DNA from: Mycobacterium ostraviense
GTDB taxonomy: Bacteria > Actinomycetota > Actinomycetes > Mycobacteriales > Mycobacteriaceae
DNA length: 64,000 bases
Direction: 5' to 3'
Assembly (NCBI RefSeq): GCF_002705925.1
Contig: NZ_NKRE01000001.1
Coordinates: forward strand, 314,119-378,118
This document shows, piece after piece, positions 19,506 through 29,372 of this stretch; within the stretch, counting starts at the first letter, position 1, and the number at the start of each line of letters is the position of its first letter. Both the position numbers and the translations under genes were made by a program. The notes below the pieces were generated by a model, which worked only from the letters and a program-made list of their open reading frames with translations, had not been told where the DNA came from and did no database searches.

Positions 19506-20891
19506 GACGCCGGTCGGCTCGTCGACCCGCAGTCGGCCGACATAGTCCGGCCAGTCCAGGCTGTCGACCGGGTTGGCGACGTCGAGGTCGCCGGTATCGA
19601 TGGGAAAGGTCCGCGCGGGACCCGGACCCGAGCCACGAGTCTCGAACCGGACGGTGACCACGCCATGACCCGCGCCCTGCACCCACCCGTGCCCGAATTC
19701 CGGGTGGGCAACGTCGTCGCCGATGCGCCATCCGGCGCTGTCCGGTCCGCCGAATTGCGCGGCCCGTAACGTCGGGAAGTCGTGCTGGGCTTCCTCGGCC
19801 GTATCCGGTGACAGGTCCAAGGCGGGGAACAGCGACTCCTGCTGCACCTCGCTGAGCCCCGAAAAACCAACGCCGAGAAGGCGAATCGGCCCGATCTCAA
19901 CGGGGTCCAGCAGCAGCCGCCGGGCCACCGCGATCAGCGCCCCCGCCTCGGTGGTCGCGTAGGGCATTGTCGCCGAACGGGTCAGCGTGCTCATGTCCGC
20001 CTTCTTCAGCTTCACGGTGACGGTTCGAGCTCCGCGGCCGTCGCGCAGCAGGCGTTGATACGCGTGTTCGGCGATCGGGTCGATAGCCTCACGCAGCTGG
20101 TCAAGCGTGGTCAGGTCGGCGGCGAAAGTGGACTCGGCGCTGATCTGCTTGGCTTCAGCTCGCTCGGCAACGGGCCGATCGTCGATACCCCGGGCCAGCC
20201 GGTGCAGTGCCGGCCCGACGGTCGCGCCGAGGATGTTGGCCACCTCGACGTCGGTCAATGCGGCCAGCTGCCCCACGGTCTCGATGCCGAGTCGATGCAG
20301 CTTCTCCTCGGCAACCGGGCCGATTCCCCACAATCGCCGCACCGGCAAGCCGTGCAGCAGCCGCTGTTCTTCCTCCCGGCGGACCACTCGAATGCCGTCG
20401 GGCTTGGCCAGACCGGACGCGATCTTGGCGATCTGCTTGCCCGAGCCCGCCCCGACCGAGGCAACCAGTCCGGTCTCCTCGCGCACCCGTCGCCGCAAGG
20501 CTTCACAGAACGTCTCGACGTCCTCGGCGGTGGCCGCGCCGAGTTGGGGCGGTTCCCCGAAGGCCTCGTCGAAAGACAGCTGCTCGACGACGGGAACCAG
20601 GCTGCGCACGGTGTCGAACACCCGGCGGCTGGCAACCCCGTACACCACACCGCGCGGCGGCAACACCACCGCCGTGACGCCGATCAGCCGGCGGGCCTGG
20701 TGCATCGGCATGGCCGAGCGGGCGCCGAAAACTCGCGCCTCGTAGCTGGCGCCGGCGACCACACCGCGCCCGCCGAGGCCACCCACCAATACCGGCCGGC
20801 CCCGGAGTGTAGGACGGGTGAGTTGTTCGACCGAAGCAAAGAACGCGTCCATGTCCAGGTGCAGCACCCAACGGGACTCCACAACGGGCAA
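19470..20891 (-). CDS. dinX: Y-family DNA polymerase IV
   Basis: A 473-residue translesion polymerase, the dinX/dinB1 type found beside ansA in H37Rv (Rv1537). The palm motif [14 protein letters not shown] starts at residue 11 and the second carboxylate pair is in [30 protein letters not shown] is the fingers/thumb motif. A sliding-clamp binding motif, QESLFPALD, lies near residue 370, and the further C-terminal domain ([17 protein letters not shown]) is an extension seen in actinobacterial members. It overlaps ansA by 36 bases tail to tail. Confidence 0.95.
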   Translation of the reverse strand: MPVVESRWVLHLDMDAFFASVEQLTRPTLRGRPVLVGGLGGRGVVAGASYEARVFGARSAMPMHQARRLIGVTAVVLPPRGVVYGVASRRVFDTVRSLVPVVEQLSFDEAFGEPPQLGAATAEDVETFCEALRRRVREETGLVASVGAGSGKQIAKIASGLAKPDGIRVVRREEEQRLLHGLPVRRLWGIGPVAEEKLHRLGIETVGQLAALTDVEVANILGATVGPALHRLARGIDDRPVAERAEAKQISAESTFAADLTTLDQLREAIDPIAEHAYQRLLRDGRGARTVTVKLKKADMSTLTRSATMPYATTEAGALIAVARRLLLDPVEIGPIRLLGVGFSGLSEVQQESLFPALDLSPDTAEEAQHDFPTLRAAQFGGPDSAGWRIGDDVAHPEFGHGWVQGAGHGVVTVRFETRGSGPGPARTFPIDTGDLDVANPVDSLDWPDYVGRLRVDEPTGVSAPAVDDLGDR

Positions 20892-20933
20892 TGCTATTCA
20901 CGGCTGCCGGAACCGTCGGAAGCGTCCGTCGTC

Positions 20934-20939
20934 TAACGT
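20934..20939 (+). promoter_or_regulatory. Candidate -10 element of a leaderless methyltransferase mRNA
   Basis: TAACGT fits the mycobacterial -10 consensus TANNNT and ends eight bases before the ATG at 20948. In mycobacteria such spacing places the transcription start at or very near the start codon, giving a leaderless mRNA. The 56-base gap to the divergent dinX gene leaves little room for another promoter. Confidence 0.4.
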
Positions 20940-20947
20940 CAGTCGGT

Positions 20948-21520
20948 ATGGCGATGAATCTGGTTCACCGGTTGTGCTGTAATTCCGACCGCTGGGCCAG
21001 GGAAGTCGAAAGCCAGGTCTTGCCATGGGTGCTCGCCGATGTGGACCTGGGCGACAACACCCTCGAGATCGGACCAGGATACGGCGCATTTCTTCGGGTC
21101 CTGGTCGACAAGACGCCGAACCTGACCGCTGTCGAGATCGACGCCCCGCTGGCGCAGCGGCTGCAGGAAATGTACGGAGACCGGGCACGCATCATCATCG
21201 GCGACGGCACCGCCACCAGACTGCCCGCCGACGAGTTCAGCTCCGTGGTGTCGTTCACCATGCTGCACCATGTGCCGACCGTTAACCTGCAAAACCGGCT
21301 GTTCGCTGAAGCCTTCCGGGTGCTGCGCCCGGGCGGCGTCTTCGCCGGCAGCGACGGCGTGCCGTCGCTGGTGTTCAGCTTGTTGCACCTGCGCGATACC
21401 TGCAACCCGATCCCGCCGACGACCTTGCCGGATCGTCTGCGCGCAGCGGGTTTTCGCGATGTCGATGTTGAGGTTCGCGCCCGCAGGCAACGCTGGCGGG
21501 CGATCAAACCCGCGGCTTGA
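20948..21520 (+). CDS. Class I SAM-dependent methyltransferase
   Basis: A 190-residue small-molecule methyltransferase (PF08241/PF13649 type). After a short helix (NLVHRLCCNSDRWAREVE) comes motif I, LEIGPGYGAFLRVLV, then AVEIDAPLAQRL for the ribose-binding acidic loop, IIGDGTATRLPADEF for the adenine loop, and VVSFTMLHHVP as motif IV. EAFRVLRPGG is typical. A second ATG lies two codons in. It does not have a counterpart between dinX and ileS in H37Rv, so it and the sulfatase downstream look like local insertions. The substrate is unknown. Confidence 0.88.
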   Translation: MAMNLVHRLCCNSDRWAREVESQVLPWVLADVDLGDNTLEIGPGYGAFLRVLVDKTPNLTAVEIDAPLAQRLQEMYGDRARIIIGDGTATRLPADEFSSVVSFTMLHHVPTVNLQNRLFAEAFRVLRPGGVFAGSDGVPSLVFSLLHLRDTCNPIPPTTLPDRLRAAGFRDVDVEVRARRQRWRAIKPAA

Positions 21521-21612
21521 CGTCAGTAACCACGCGCCCCGGATCGTTCGGCGGCCCTTGTCGCTACCGGGCCCACAGCACCAGCCAATCCCAACCCGAG
21601 TGGAGGAAACCC

Positions 21613-23901
21613 GTGACACACGACCCGACCAGCACCGTCGATCGGACCCGGCTGCCGTTGCCGGACACGCCGACGGGGGGAAAAGCCGGGCGAACGGTTT
21701 CCGAGTCGACAATGCCGACCATCACTCCCATCCGCCCACCACAGAATGCACCGAATGTGGTGATCGTCCTGCTCGACGATGTCGGCTTCGGCGCCACCGC
21801 GACCTTCGGTGGCCCGGTGCCGACGCCAACGGGGGATGCGCTGGCACGGGAAGGGCTGCGGTACAACCGGTTTCACACGACCGCCTTGTGCTCCCCAACT
21901 CGCGCCGCACTGTTGACCGGCCGGAATCATCACGCGGTCAACACCGGCAACATCACCGAATGGGCCACCGGCTACGACGGCTACAACAGCATCATCCCGA
22001 AATCTGCCGCCACCATCGCCGAGACGCTGCGCCAAAACGGCTACAGCACAGCAGCCTTCGGCAAATGGCACAACACCCCGGTATGGGAGGTGAGCCCGGC
22101 CGGCCCGTTCGACCGGTGGCCAACGGGGATGGGTTTTGAAGAGTTCTACGGCTTCATGGGCGGTGAAGCCCACCAATACAATCCCGGCCTGTATCACGGC
22201 ACGACGCCGGTCGAACGGCCCGAAGGGGTTGAGAATTACCACCTTACGACGGATCTCGCAGATCGGATGATCGAATGGGTGCATCGGCAGCAGGCCATGT
22301 CGCCCGACCGACCGTTTTTCGCCTACTGGGCGCCCGGCGCCACCCACGCGCCGCACCACGTGGCGCCAGAATGGAGCGAACCGTTTCGTGGCCGATTCGC
22401 CGCGGGCTGGGACCAGCTGCGTGAGGAAATCTATTCCCGGCAGAAGGAACTGGGCGTGATCCCCGCAGACGCCGCGTTGACTCCACGCCACGAATCGATA
22501 CCCGCATGGGACACGATGTCAGAAGAGCAGCAGCGCATCGCGTCGCGGCTCATGGAGGTCTACGCCGGATTCCTGGCCCACACCGATCACGAGATCGGTC
22601 GGATAGTCACCGCGCTCAAGGACATGAGTGTCTGGGACAAAACGATGTTCGTCTACATCATCGGTGATAACGGCGCGGCTGCCGCCGGCGGGATCACCGG
22701 TGTCTTCAACGAAATGGTGACGTTGAACGGCCTCCAAGAAGACCCCGAGATCGTCTTGTCGAAGATCGAGGAATTCGGCGGCCCGAAAGCCAGCAACGAG
22801 TATCCGGTCGGCTTCGCCTGGGCGATGTGCACCCCGTTCCAGTTCACCAAGCAGTTCGCCAGTCATTTCGGTGGCACCCGCAATCCGATGATTGTGACCT
22901 GGCCGCAACGGATCAACGACGCCGGCGGGCTGCGTTCGCAATTTCACCACGTCATCGATATCGCCCCAACCATCTTGGAAGCCGCCGGAATTCCGGCGCC
23001 CACGACGGTCAACGGCGTGGCACAGCAGCCCTACGACGGCATCAGCCTGGCATATACATTTGACGACGCGGCCGCCCCGGACCGGCGCCGCACCCAGTAT
23101 TTCGAGATCAAAGGCATCCGTGGGATCTATCACGATGACTGGATGGCCTGCACCTATCACGGCAAGATCCAGTGGCAACCTGGTTCGACCATGCCCGCCT
23201 TCTCCGATGACCGCTGGGAACTCTACGACCTGTCGCGGGACTACAGTCAAGCCGTTGACCTATCCGCCCAGCACCCCGATCGGCTTGCCGAGTTGAAGGC
23301 ACTATTCGACGCTGAAGGCGAGAAAAACCATGTCTTTCCGCTCGACGACCGCGGCCCCGCACGGGCGATCGGTGCGCGGCCGACGGTTCTGGGCCAGCGA
23401 ACCTCGATTTCGTTCGGCCAAGGATCAATCCGCATGCCCGAGGACATCATTCGGTCCGCCTTCAACCGGTCCTACTCGATTACCGCCGAGATAGACACTC
23501 CCGGTGGAGAAACGGTCGAGGGGGTTCTGTTGGCCGCCGGCGGCTACTTCGCCGGCCTGGCTCTCTACGTCCAGAATGGACTGGCCAAGTTCACCTACAA
23601 CTATTTCGGATCGAAATACACGACCATCGCCGCAGCAACGCCCCTGCCCGCGGGCAACTCGACGGTCGCGGTCGAATTCGACTATGAAGGTGGAGGTCTG
23701 GGCAAAGGTGGTGTCGCGAGACTGCTGGTGGACGGGTGCCAGGCAGCTGAATCACGTATCGAGCGGACCGTTCCGCTGGGGTTCAGCGCCGACGAAGGGC
23801 TGGACATCGGGCTCGACGGCGGCACCCCGGCCGCTGACACCTATGAGGGAACCTTCGCGTTCAACGCCACCATCAAGCAGGTGACGATCCAGCTGCGGTG
23901 A
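21613..23901 (+). CDS. Sulfatase (arylsulfatase, type I)
   Basis: A 762-residue alkaline-phosphatase-fold sulfatase. The signature C93-S-P-T-R97 in TALCSPTRAALLTGRNH holds the Cys that is converted to formylglycine, and metal-binding Asp residues lie in VIVLLDDVGFG. IIGDNGAAAAGG and the GTRNPMIVTWP segment are further active-site parts. I chose GTG 21613 because GGAGG lies 10 bases upstream; a frame opens earlier at 21517, but those residues look unlike protein. The length and the C-terminal beta-rich region match the long mycobacterial arylsulfatases of the AtsA/AtsD group. No signal peptide is visible. It removes sulfate from an unknown ester. Confidence 0.92.
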   Translation: MTHDPTSTVDRTRLPLPDTPTGGKAGRTVSESTMPTITPIRPPQNAPNVVIVLLDDVGFGATATFGGPVPTPTGDALAREGLRYNRFHTTALCSPTRAALLTGRNHHAVNTGNITEWATGYDGYNSIIPKSAATIAETLRQNGYSTAAFGKWHNTPVWEVSPAGPFDRWPTGMGFEEFYGFMGGEAHQYNPGLYHGTTPVERPEGVENYHLTTDLADRMIEWVHRQQAMSPDRPFFAYWAPGATHAPHHVAPEWSEPFRGRFAAGWDQLREEIYSRQKELGVIPADAALTPRHESIPAWDTMSEEQQRIASRLMEVYAGFLAHTDHEIGRIVTALKDMSVWDKTMFVYIIGDNGAAAAGGITGVFNEMVTLNGLQEDPEIVLSKIEEFGGPKASNEYPVGFAWAMCTPFQFTKQFASHFGGTRNPMIVTWPQRINDAGGLRSQFHHVIDIAPTILEAAGIPAPTTVNGVAQQPYDGISLAYTFDDAAAPDRRRTQYFEIKGIRGIYHDDWMACTYHGKIQWQPGSTMPAFSDDRWELYDLSRDYSQAVDLSAQHPDRLAELKALFDAEGEKNHVFPLDDRGPARAIGARPTVLGQRTSISFGQGSIRMPEDIIRSAFNRSYSITAEIDTPGGETVEGVLLAAGGYFAGLALYVQNGLAKFTYNYFGSKYTTIAAATPLPAGNSTVAVEFDYEGGGLGKGGVARLLVDGCQAAESRIERTVPLGFSADEGLDIGLDGGTPAADTYEGTFAFNATIKQVTIQLR

Positions 23902-23931
23902 AACGCCGCCGGCCGGCGGCGGCCCCTGCGG

Positions 23932-26900
23932 CTAGCCGGCCTTGGCGATCGCGACTCGCACCCCGTCGCCGATGTCGACGCCGTCAGCCGGGTCGCCGAA
24001 TTCGAAACTGGTGGCCAGGATTTCGCCGGAAATAAGGTCGCGGTGAGTGTGCGCCCAGGCTTGCCGCTCGGCGGGCACCGATATCACCACGCTGATCCGG
24101 TCGGACACGTCCAGCCCGGCCGACTTGCGCAGCTCTTGTAGTTCCCGGATGCGGTCTTTGGCCCAGCCCTCGGCCTCCAATTCCGGGGTCACCGTGCCGT
24201 CGAGCACCACCAGCCCGGCGCCGCCGGGCAGTGCCGCGGTGGAGTCGGGGTCGGCGGCCACCAGCCGTGAGCTGTATTCCTCCGGTTGCAGCACCGCCGG
24301 CCCTGCCGTCAGGGTGCCGTCGGGATTGACGACGCCCTCGCCGGCCTTGACCGCCTTGATCGCCGCTTGCACGTCCTTGCCCAGTCGCGGCCCGGCCACC
24401 CGGGCGTTGACGGTCAGCTCGAACCGCCCGTAGCTGTCGATGTCGTCGGTGAGTTCGACCTGCTTGACGTTGAGCTCATCGGCGATCAGCTCGATGAATG
24501 GCTTCAATCGTTCCGGATCAGCCACTGCCACGGTCAGCTTCGGCAGCGGCAGGCGCACCCGCAGCTTCTTGGCCTTGCGCAACGACGACGCGGCCGAGCA
24601 CACTTCGCGGACCTGATCCATCGCCGCCACCAAGTCGGCGTCTGCGGGCATCGCATCGGCCCGCGGCCAGTCCGTCAGATGAACCGAGCGCTCACCGGTC
24701 ACGGCGCGCCAGATCACCTCGGTAATCAACGGAAGCAACGGCGCAGCCAGTCTGGCGGTGACCTCCAGCACCGTGTGCAAGGTGTCGATGGCGTCGCCGT
24801 CTTCTTCCCAGAAGCGCAAACGTGACCGGCGCACATACCAATTCGTCAGCGCTTCGGTGAACTGCCGCAGCTGCTCGCAGGCCCCGGAGATGTCGCATAC
24901 CTCCATCGACCGGGTGAGGTCTTCGCGCAGCACCGCCAGCTTGGCCAGGATGTAGCGATCCAGTACATGACGTGAATCGGTGCGCCAGGAACCCACTTTC
25001 GGCGCATACAGGGCCAAGAAGCTGTAGGCATTCCACAACGGCCGCAAGACCTGCCGTACGCCGTCCCGGATCCCCTGTTCGGTGACAATCAGGTTGCCGC
25101 CGCGCAGGATCGGCGACGCCATCAGAAACCAGCGCATCGCGTCGGAGCCGTCCCGGTGGAACACCTCGTTGACGTCGGGATAGTTGCGCAGCGATTTGCT
25201 CATTTTCTGACCGTCGGAGCCCAGCACGATCCCATGCGCCACACACGTTTTGAACGCGGGCCGGTCGAACAGCGCGGTCGCCAGCACGTGCAGGGTGTAA
25301 AACCAGCCACGGGTCTGTCCGATGTACTCGACGATGAAGTCCCCGGGGTAATGGGCATCGACCCTCTTGTCGGGGCCGGCGCAATCGACTCCGTCGAACC
25401 AGCCACGGTTTTCGAATGGGTAGTGCACCTGGGCGTAGGGCATCGAGCCCGAGTCGAACCACACGTCCAGCACGTCTGGGATGCGCCGCATCCTGCTTTT
25501 CCCGGTGGGATCGTCGGGATTGAGCCGGGTGAGCTCGTCGATGTAGGGCCGGTGCAAATTGTCCGGCCGCACCCCGAAATCGCGCTCCAGCTCGTCCAAG
25601 CTGCCGTACACATCGATCCTCGGGTACACAGGATCATCCGACTTCCACACCGGAATCGGGGTGCCCCAGTAGCGATTTCGTGAGATGGACCAATCGCGGG
25701 CACCCTGCAGCCACTTTCCGAATTGGCCGTCTTTGACGTGTTCGGGATACCAGGTGATCTGCTGGTTGAGTTCAACCATGCGGTCCCGGAATTCCGTCAC
25801 CGTGACGAACCAGGACGACACCGCGCGGTAGATCAACGGGTTACGGCAGCGCCAGCAATGTGGGTAAGGGTGTTCGTAGGATTCGTGGCGGATCAACACC
25901 GCGCCGTTCGCCGCCGCCGGACCGCTGTGTGCCTTCAGGTCGCGGATGATCTGCGCGTTGGCGTCGAACACATGCTGCCCCTGGTAATCGGCAACGGTGG
26001 CGTCGAAGCGCCCCTTGGCATCGACCGGAGTCACCGGCGCAATGCCGGCCGCCTCCGCGACCGCCATGTCGTCTTCGCCATACGCCGGGGCCATATGAAC
26101 GATGCCGGTGCCCTCTTCAGTGGTCACAAATTCACCCGGAAGTATGCGAAAGGCGTTGGGAGAGTCCATAAAGTACGTAAACGGCGGCAAGTAGTGCAGG
26201 TCCAGCAGGTCGGCACCGCGATAGGTGCCCAGAACCTCGGGCTCTTCTCCGAGCTCTCGAGCGTAGGCAGGCACCCGTGCCTCGGCCAGCACGAAGCACC
26301 GATCACCGTTCCTGACCTGCACATACGTCACGTCAGGATGGACTGCGACGGCCAGGTTCGACGGCAGCGTCCACGGTGTCGTGGTCCACACCAGCAGGAA
26401 TGCGCCGGCTAGCTCTTCAAGTGGTTGGCCACCCGGCACTTTGAATCCCACCGTGATCGCGGGGTCCTGACGGCTCTGGTAGATGTCGTCATCCATCCGC
26501 AGTTCGTGATTGGATAGCGGGGTTTCGTCGCGCCAGCAATAGGGCAGTACCCGGTAGCCCTCGTATGCCAGGCCCTTATCCCAGAGCTGTTTGAACGCCC
26601 AGATCACCGATTCCATATACGACAGATCGAGCGTCTTGTAGTCGTTGTCGAAATCGACCCAGCGAGCCTGCCGGGTCACATATGCCTGCCACTCGTCGGT
26701 GTAGCGCAACACCGAAGCCCGGCAGGCATCGTTGAACGCGGCGATCCCCATGGCGTCGATCTGCGATTTATCGGTGATGCCCAGCTGGCGCTCGACCTCG
26801 AGTTCGGCGGGCAATCCGTGGGTGTCCCAACCGAAGCGGCGCTCCACCTTAGAACCGCGCATCGTTCGGTACCGCGGCACGATGTCCTTGACATAGCCGG

Positions 26901-27114
26901 TCAATAGATGCCCGTAGTGCGGCAGGCCGTTGGCGAACGGAGGCCCGTCATAGAACACGTACTCCGGGGCGCCGTCGCGGCGGGCGATGCTGGCGCGGAA
27001 GGTGTCGTCGCGGGTCCAATACTCAAGGACCTGTTCTTCCATCGCGGGGAAGTCCGGCGAGCCACCGCGTTGGTCGGCAGCCAGTTCGCTGCGCGGGTAG
27101 GCCCTGTCGGTCAT
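23932..27114 (-). CDS. ileS: Isoleucyl-tRNA synthetase
   Basis: A 1060-residue class I aminoacyl-tRNA synthetase. The HIGH motif appears as [11 protein letters not shown] and the KMSKS motif is intact in [23 protein letters not shown] belongs to the CP1 editing domain. ATG 27114 was chosen because AGGAGA stands a few bases upstream and because the protein then begins [15 protein letters not shown] with a length close to the M. tuberculosis enzyme; the frame is open further upstream only through the leader RNA. Expression is under a T-box leader. In H37Rv Rv1535 lies directly beyond; here an LOS island intervenes. Confidence 0.97.
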   Translation of the reverse strand: MTDRAYPRSELAADQRGGSPDFPAMEEQVLEYWTRDDTFRASIARRDGAPEYVFYDGPPFANGLPHYGHLLTGYVKDIVPRYRTMRGSKVERRFGWDTHGLPAELEVERQLGITDKSQIDAMGIAAFNDACRASVLRYTDEWQAYVTRQARWVDFDNDYKTLDLSYMESVIWAFKQLWDKGLAYEGYRVLPYCWRDETPLSNHELRMDDDIYQSRQDPAITVGFKVPGGQPLEELAGAFLLVWTTTPWTLPSNLAVAVHPDVTYVQVRNGDRCFVLAEARVPAYARELGEEPEVLGTYRGADLLDLHYLPPFTYFMDSPNAFRILPGEFVTTEEGTGIVHMAPAYGEDDMAVAEAAGIAPVTPVDAKGRFDATVADYQGQHVFDANAQIIRDLKAHSGPAAANGAVLIRHESYEHPYPHCWRCRNPLIYRAVSSWFVTVTEFRDRMVELNQQITWYPEHVKDGQFGKWLQGARDWSISRNRYWGTPIPVWKSDDPVYPRIDVYGSLDELERDFGVRPDNLHRPYIDELTRLNPDDPTGKSRMRRIPDVLDVWFDSGSMPYAQVHYPFENRGWFDGVDCAGPDKRVDAHYPGDFIVEYIGQTRGWFYTLHVLATALFDRPAFKTCVAHGIVLGSDGQKMSKSLRNYPDVNEVFHRDGSDAMRWFLMASPILRGGNLIVTEQGIRDGVRQVLRPLWNAYSFLALYAPKVGSWRTDSRHVLDRYILAKLAVLREDLTRSMEVCDISGACEQLRQFTEALTNWYVRRSRLRFWEEDGDAIDTLHTVLEVTARLAAPLLPLITEVIWRAVTGERSVHLTDWPRADAMPADADLVAAMDQVREVCSAASSLRKAKKLRVRLPLPKLTVAVADPERLKPFIELIADELNVKQVELTDDIDSYGRFELTVNARVAGPRLGKDVQAAIKAVKAGEGVVNPDGTLTAGPAVLQPEEYSSRLVAADPDSTAALPGGAGLVVLDGTVTPELEAEGWAKDRIRELQELRKSAGLDVSDRISVVISVPAERQAWAHTHRDLISGEILATSFEFGDPADGVDIGDGVRVAIAKAG

Positions 27115-27330
27115 GCCGTCTCCTGTGTCAATTGTCACAAGACACGGGGACGACGACGCGCCGGGAGCGCGAACACCGCGGTACCACCCCGCTTGCCGCG
27201 CCAACGCACGGCCGCTCGTTGCAGGCTGTAACGGGCCCACCCGTTCGGTTCTACTGGGCTTTTGCGCTGTTCTTCCGAAAGCTCACCGGTGATAGCCGGA
27301 TCAACGCCGTTGCGGCCGATCCTACCCGGC
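27115..27330 (-). promoter_or_regulatory. T-box riboswitch (isoleucine) in the ileS leader
   Basis: On the minus strand, the core GGGTGGTACCGCGG lies at 27189-27176, a perfect T-box sequence that pairs with the uncharged tRNA acceptor end. About 100 bases upstream the stem I region reads GGCTATCACCGGTGAGC, with the specifier codon ATC (27293-27291) for isoleucine in the loop. After the T-box there is no poly-U terminator; the stretch leads instead to the ribosome binding site AGGAGA before the ileS ATG. This matches the translational, short-stem I ileS T-boxes known in actinobacteria: uncharged tRNA-Ile should free the Shine-Dalgarno site. Confidence 0.93.
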
Positions 27331-27820
27331 AGCAGACGTGGGAGCCCCGCCCAGCCAACAAACTGCGGCCCCTCAACCACGGGTTTAAACCCAATGCAGC
27401 GAAAACCGAAATTTCAGCACCAACCATCAACTAGGCTCAACTCACCAACGCTAGAAACCTGAATACCCGGATGAACGGTCGTCACAGCGTCAGGCATGGG
27501 GCCACCCACACCGACGAAGATATGGTCGTGCCTTCGGGGAGGCACGACAAGCTAATGAGGGGGCATGTGAACACCACGATACCCGGCCTACCCAGTGCCG
27601 TCACGACCGCGGTCCGTTGGCCGGCCAGGGGCACCGACCCGTCCGACATGTCCCGTGACGTGCGGTGGACCGGCACCGGTGGCGCAGCCCGAAATCGCTA
27701 CGGCCAAGACCTCGAACCCGGTTCACCGGGGTCCCTACACATGTCATCACCGTGCCAGGTTCTGAGGACCACCCTTGGCTCTCCGGTGCATCGCAACCTG
27801 CTGGGCGACTGGGAGGAAGA
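27331..27820. other. Divergent upstream region of ileS and the PapA gene
   Basis: No gene is recognised. It should hold the ileS promoter on the minus strand and the promoter of the LOS island on the plus strand. A perfect 8-bp stem, GTCGTGCC at 27525-27532 and GGCACGAC at 27541-27548 with an 8-base loop, is the only clear structure. A short frame on the plus strand from 27471 lacks any known domain. Confidence 0.5.
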
Positions 27821-29329
27821 ATGGTCAGAGTAGGGAAAGTAGAGGCCGGGACCATCCGCGATTGGGCCCCCGAGCCGGGCACGCTGGTGTCGTGGCAACC
27901 GTCGCCGCCGTCGCTCGCCAAGGCGAAGCAAGCACCGATCAGCACGGTACCGCCCAGCTATATGCAAGCCCATCACCTGCGTAACTTCCGGTCCTACGCC
28001 AGCCGCGGCCTGGAGATGTCGCGATTGCTGATTTCCGCCTGGGACATTCCCGGCCGATGCGACATCCGCACCATGACGCACGTCATCAATGCGCACCTGC
28101 GTCGCCACGACACCTACCGAAGCTGGTTCGAGCACACCGAGGGCGATCGCTACGTGCGGCGAACCATCAACAAAGCCAACGACATTCAGTTCGTCGCGAC
28201 CCAGCACGGTGAGCTGACAACGCAAAGCCAATGGCGAGACCACCTGTTGGCCACCCCGGGCCCGCTGGAGTGGGATTGCTTCCGCTTTACGATCATTCAG
28301 CGGGCAGACCATTTCACCTTCTGTGTGGCCATTGACCATCTTCACTGCGACGCCATGTTCGTCGGCGTCGCGTTCGCCGAGATCCACCTGATGTACATGG
28401 CACTGGTCGGGGGCGGAGCGCCGTTGCGGCTGGCGGAGACGGGCAGCTATCACGACTACTGCACCCGGCAGCAGGAGCACCTGGCCGGGCTCACCTTGGA
28501 CTCCCCGGTTATCCGCGCATGGGCCGAATTCTTCGAGAGCAACGACGGGTCTCTTCCCAAATTCCCACTGCCACTGGGAGACACATCCGCGCCGTGCGAG
28601 ATGATGGGCGTCCGGCTGTTGGACGAGCGGCAGACACTCGCGTTCGAATCCGCGTGCTTGTCGGCGGGAGCCCGGTTCTGCGGCGGCGTACTCGCTATGT
28701 CGGCAGTTGCCGAACACGAATTGACCGGAACCGACGAGTTCCACGCCATCGTCCCCATCGACATTCGCCGCACCCAGACGGATTTCATGACGACGGGTTG
28801 GTTCACCGGCTTCGTGCCGATCACCGTTCCCACCACCGGATCGTCGTTCGGTGAAATCGTCAAGGCGGCTCAGGAATGCTTTGATTCCGGCCGGGAATTG
28901 GCCGAAGTGCCGTTGGACCGCGTGCTGGAACTGGTTCCGTGGCTGCGGAAAGGCCAATGGGGAGCACCGTTGCTCTTCTACCTCGACGCCGGCATTCCGC
29001 CGCTGTCGGCTCTGGCCAACTGCCACGTGGAAGGCTTGCACGCCCGGCTCTGCCACGACGGCGGAATGATGGGGCAAATCGACATCCGGGTTAACCGGTT
29101 CGAGAAGGAGACCCAGTTAACGGTGTTGTTCCCGAACAACCCGATCGCCCGCGAGTCGGTCATCCGCTACGCGGAGTCGCTGAAGGCCGCCTATGTTCGC
29201 GTGGCCGAGGGACGCGAGGTGATGCCGGCCCGGCGCCACAACGGCAGTCAGCTGCACCTCGCCTATAGTCGGCGCGCTTACGAACCCGCGACGGCGGTCC
29301 CCCCCTTGACCACCTGGCGCACCGGCTAG
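27821..29329 (+). CDS. PapA-type acyltransferase (LOS-associated)
   Basis: A 502-residue polyketide-associated acyltransferase of the condensation superfamily. The catalytic motif is H173-L-H-C-D177 in AIDHLHCDAMF, and the N-terminal VPPSYMQAHHLRNF and ISAWDIPGRCDIRTMTHVIN blocks are shared with the papA4 product at 46635. ATG 27821 follows GGAGGAAG directly. These enzymes move a polyketide or fatty acyl chain from a synthase onto a sugar hydroxyl, usually on trehalose. M. marinum has a papA3-type gene at the corresponding end of its LOS locus, to which this gene may correspond. It is followed within 43 bases by a second acyltransferase and then a glycosyltransferase, an operon-like row. Confidence 0.88.
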   Translation: MVRVGKVEAGTIRDWAPEPGTLVSWQPSPPSLAKAKQAPISTVPPSYMQAHHLRNFRSYASRGLEMSRLLISAWDIPGRCDIRTMTHVINAHLRRHDTYRSWFEHTEGDRYVRRTINKANDIQFVATQHGELTTQSQWRDHLLATPGPLEWDCFRFTIIQRADHFTFCVAIDHLHCDAMFVGVAFAEIHLMYMALVGGGAPLRLAETGSYHDYCTRQQEHLAGLTLDSPVIRAWAEFFESNDGSLPKFPLPLGDTSAPCEMMGVRLLDERQTLAFESACLSAGARFCGGVLAMSAVAEHELTGTDEFHAIVPIDIRRTQTDFMTTGWFTGFVPITVPTTGSSFGEIVKAAQECFDSGRELAEVPLDRVLELVPWLRKGQWGAPLLFYLDAGIPPLSALANCHVEGLHARLCHDGGMMGQIDIRVNRFEKETQLTVLFPNNPIARESVIRYAESLKAAYVRVAEGREVMPARRHNGSQLHLAYSRRAYEPATAVPPLTTWRTG

Positions 29330-29372
29330 GCCGGCTAGGCTGGAAATCCGGCTTTTCCCAAGGAGTTTCGAA

